64,000 nucleotides of DNA from Phycisphaerales bacterium (GTDB lineage Bacteria; Planctomycetota; UBA1135; UBA2386), in assembly GCA_020247305.1 (NCBI GenBank), contig JADCJE010000075.1, forward strand, positions 1 through 64,000, in the 5' to 3' direction. Made by a program: the position numbers and the translations under genes. Each line of letters starts with the position of its first letter. The first letter of the stretch is position 1. Positions 63,688 to 64,000 of the stretch are shown piece by piece. Below the pieces are notes generated by a model. That model saw only the letters and a program-made list of their open reading frames with translations, had not been told where the DNA came from and did no database searches.

Positions 63688-64000
63688 ATGATGCACAATG
63701 TCGCAGGCAAGCGTTTGGGGCGGAACACGGCTCACCGTGCCGCCCTGCGCAAGAACTTCACCGTTTCGCTCATCAAGCACGAGCGCGTCGTCACCACGCT
63801 GCCGAAGGCCAAGGCGCTGCGCCCCTTCGTGGAGAAGATGATCACGCTGGCTCGCAGCACCGACGCCAAGACCAAGCTCCATCGCATGCGGCGCGCCATC
63901 GCGTTCCTGCAGGACAAGGCCGCGGTGAAGAAGCTGTTCGACGTGATCGGTCCGCGTTTCGCCAACCGCGCCGGCGGCTACACGCGCATTCTGCGCCTGC
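63688..64000 (+). CDS. rplQ: 50S ribosomal protein L17 (cut by the window end)
   Basis: The first 104 residues of L17: HNVAGKRLGRNTAHRAALRKNFTVSLIKHERVVTTLPKAKALR is the family start. It follows rpoA by 24 bases, the usual end of the alpha operon. Two ATG codons stand together at 63688 and 63691. No stop is seen; the gene runs off the window. Confidence 0.95.
   Translation, partial: MMHNVAGKRLGRNTAHRAALRKNFTVSLIKHERVVTTLPKAKALRPFVEKMITLARSTDAKTKLHRMRRAIAFLQDKAAVKKLFDVIGPRFANRAGGYTRILRL

Overview
The window is a very GC-rich bacterial chromosome segment, best read as a member of the Planctomycetota or a close relative. The evidence is indirect: secreted kelch-type and PQQ-dehydrogenase-type proteins with C-terminal extensions of a kind I associate with planctomycete secretomes, a Ser/Thr kinase next to a sigma-54 activator, type IV pilus genes, many GTG/TTG starts, and a ribosomal cluster of bacterial order but lacking rplC and rpmD. 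The lineage is an inference, not a proof.

Left edge (1-1620): a fragment of an integron gene-cassette array. Three attC-like recombination sites and a degraded fourth separate three small cassettes (a lipoprotein, an inverted secretin-domain lipoprotein, a DUF4304-like protein). No integrase is in view. From 1.8 to 12.7 kb: a membrane-anchored Ser/Thr kinase divergent from a sigma-54 activator, a TIGR04168-type phosphoesterase, a three-gene flavin/iron-sulfur amine or amino-acid dehydrogenase operon (HcnCAB-like order), a secreted kelch protein and a lipoprotein.

12.8-18.3 kb is a housekeeping operon: DAHP synthase, tpiA, secG, yicC, gmk, a stand-alone PPC-decarboxylase-like flavoprotein and a PrmA-like methyltransferase, converging on rsmJ. 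18.4-25.2 kb holds an XRE regulator, a three-gene polysaccharide cluster (capsule-type transferase, flippase, GT2) and a secreted PQQ-type dehydrogenase. 25.4-30.4 kb is glmU-prs-rplY-pth-rpsF-rpsR-rplI, followed by rimO-pgsA-pgpA, a SpoIIE-like protein with changed active-site motifs, a MazG-like protein and an M1 aminopeptidase.

36.6-47.6 kb carries type IV pilus genes (pilM, pilN, a long pilO, pilQ, later pilT) interleaved with RNase E/G, rplU, rpmA and obgE. The long PilO seems to include a PilP/GspB-like end. RNase E/G has a large acidic and Arg/Gly-rich insert inside its S1 domain. A divergent EF-G paralogue (47.7-49.7 kb) precedes the S10-spc-alpha cluster, which runs from rpsJ to rplQ (cut by the window end) and includes secY, adk, infA and rpmJ.

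Regulation: several operons share a promoter of form TTGACC-(16-17 bp)-TACCnT. Genes inside operons are very often joined by 4-bp stop/start overlaps (17 cases), so translational coupling looks to be the norm. No tRNA, rRNA, CRISPR or insertion sequence was seen.
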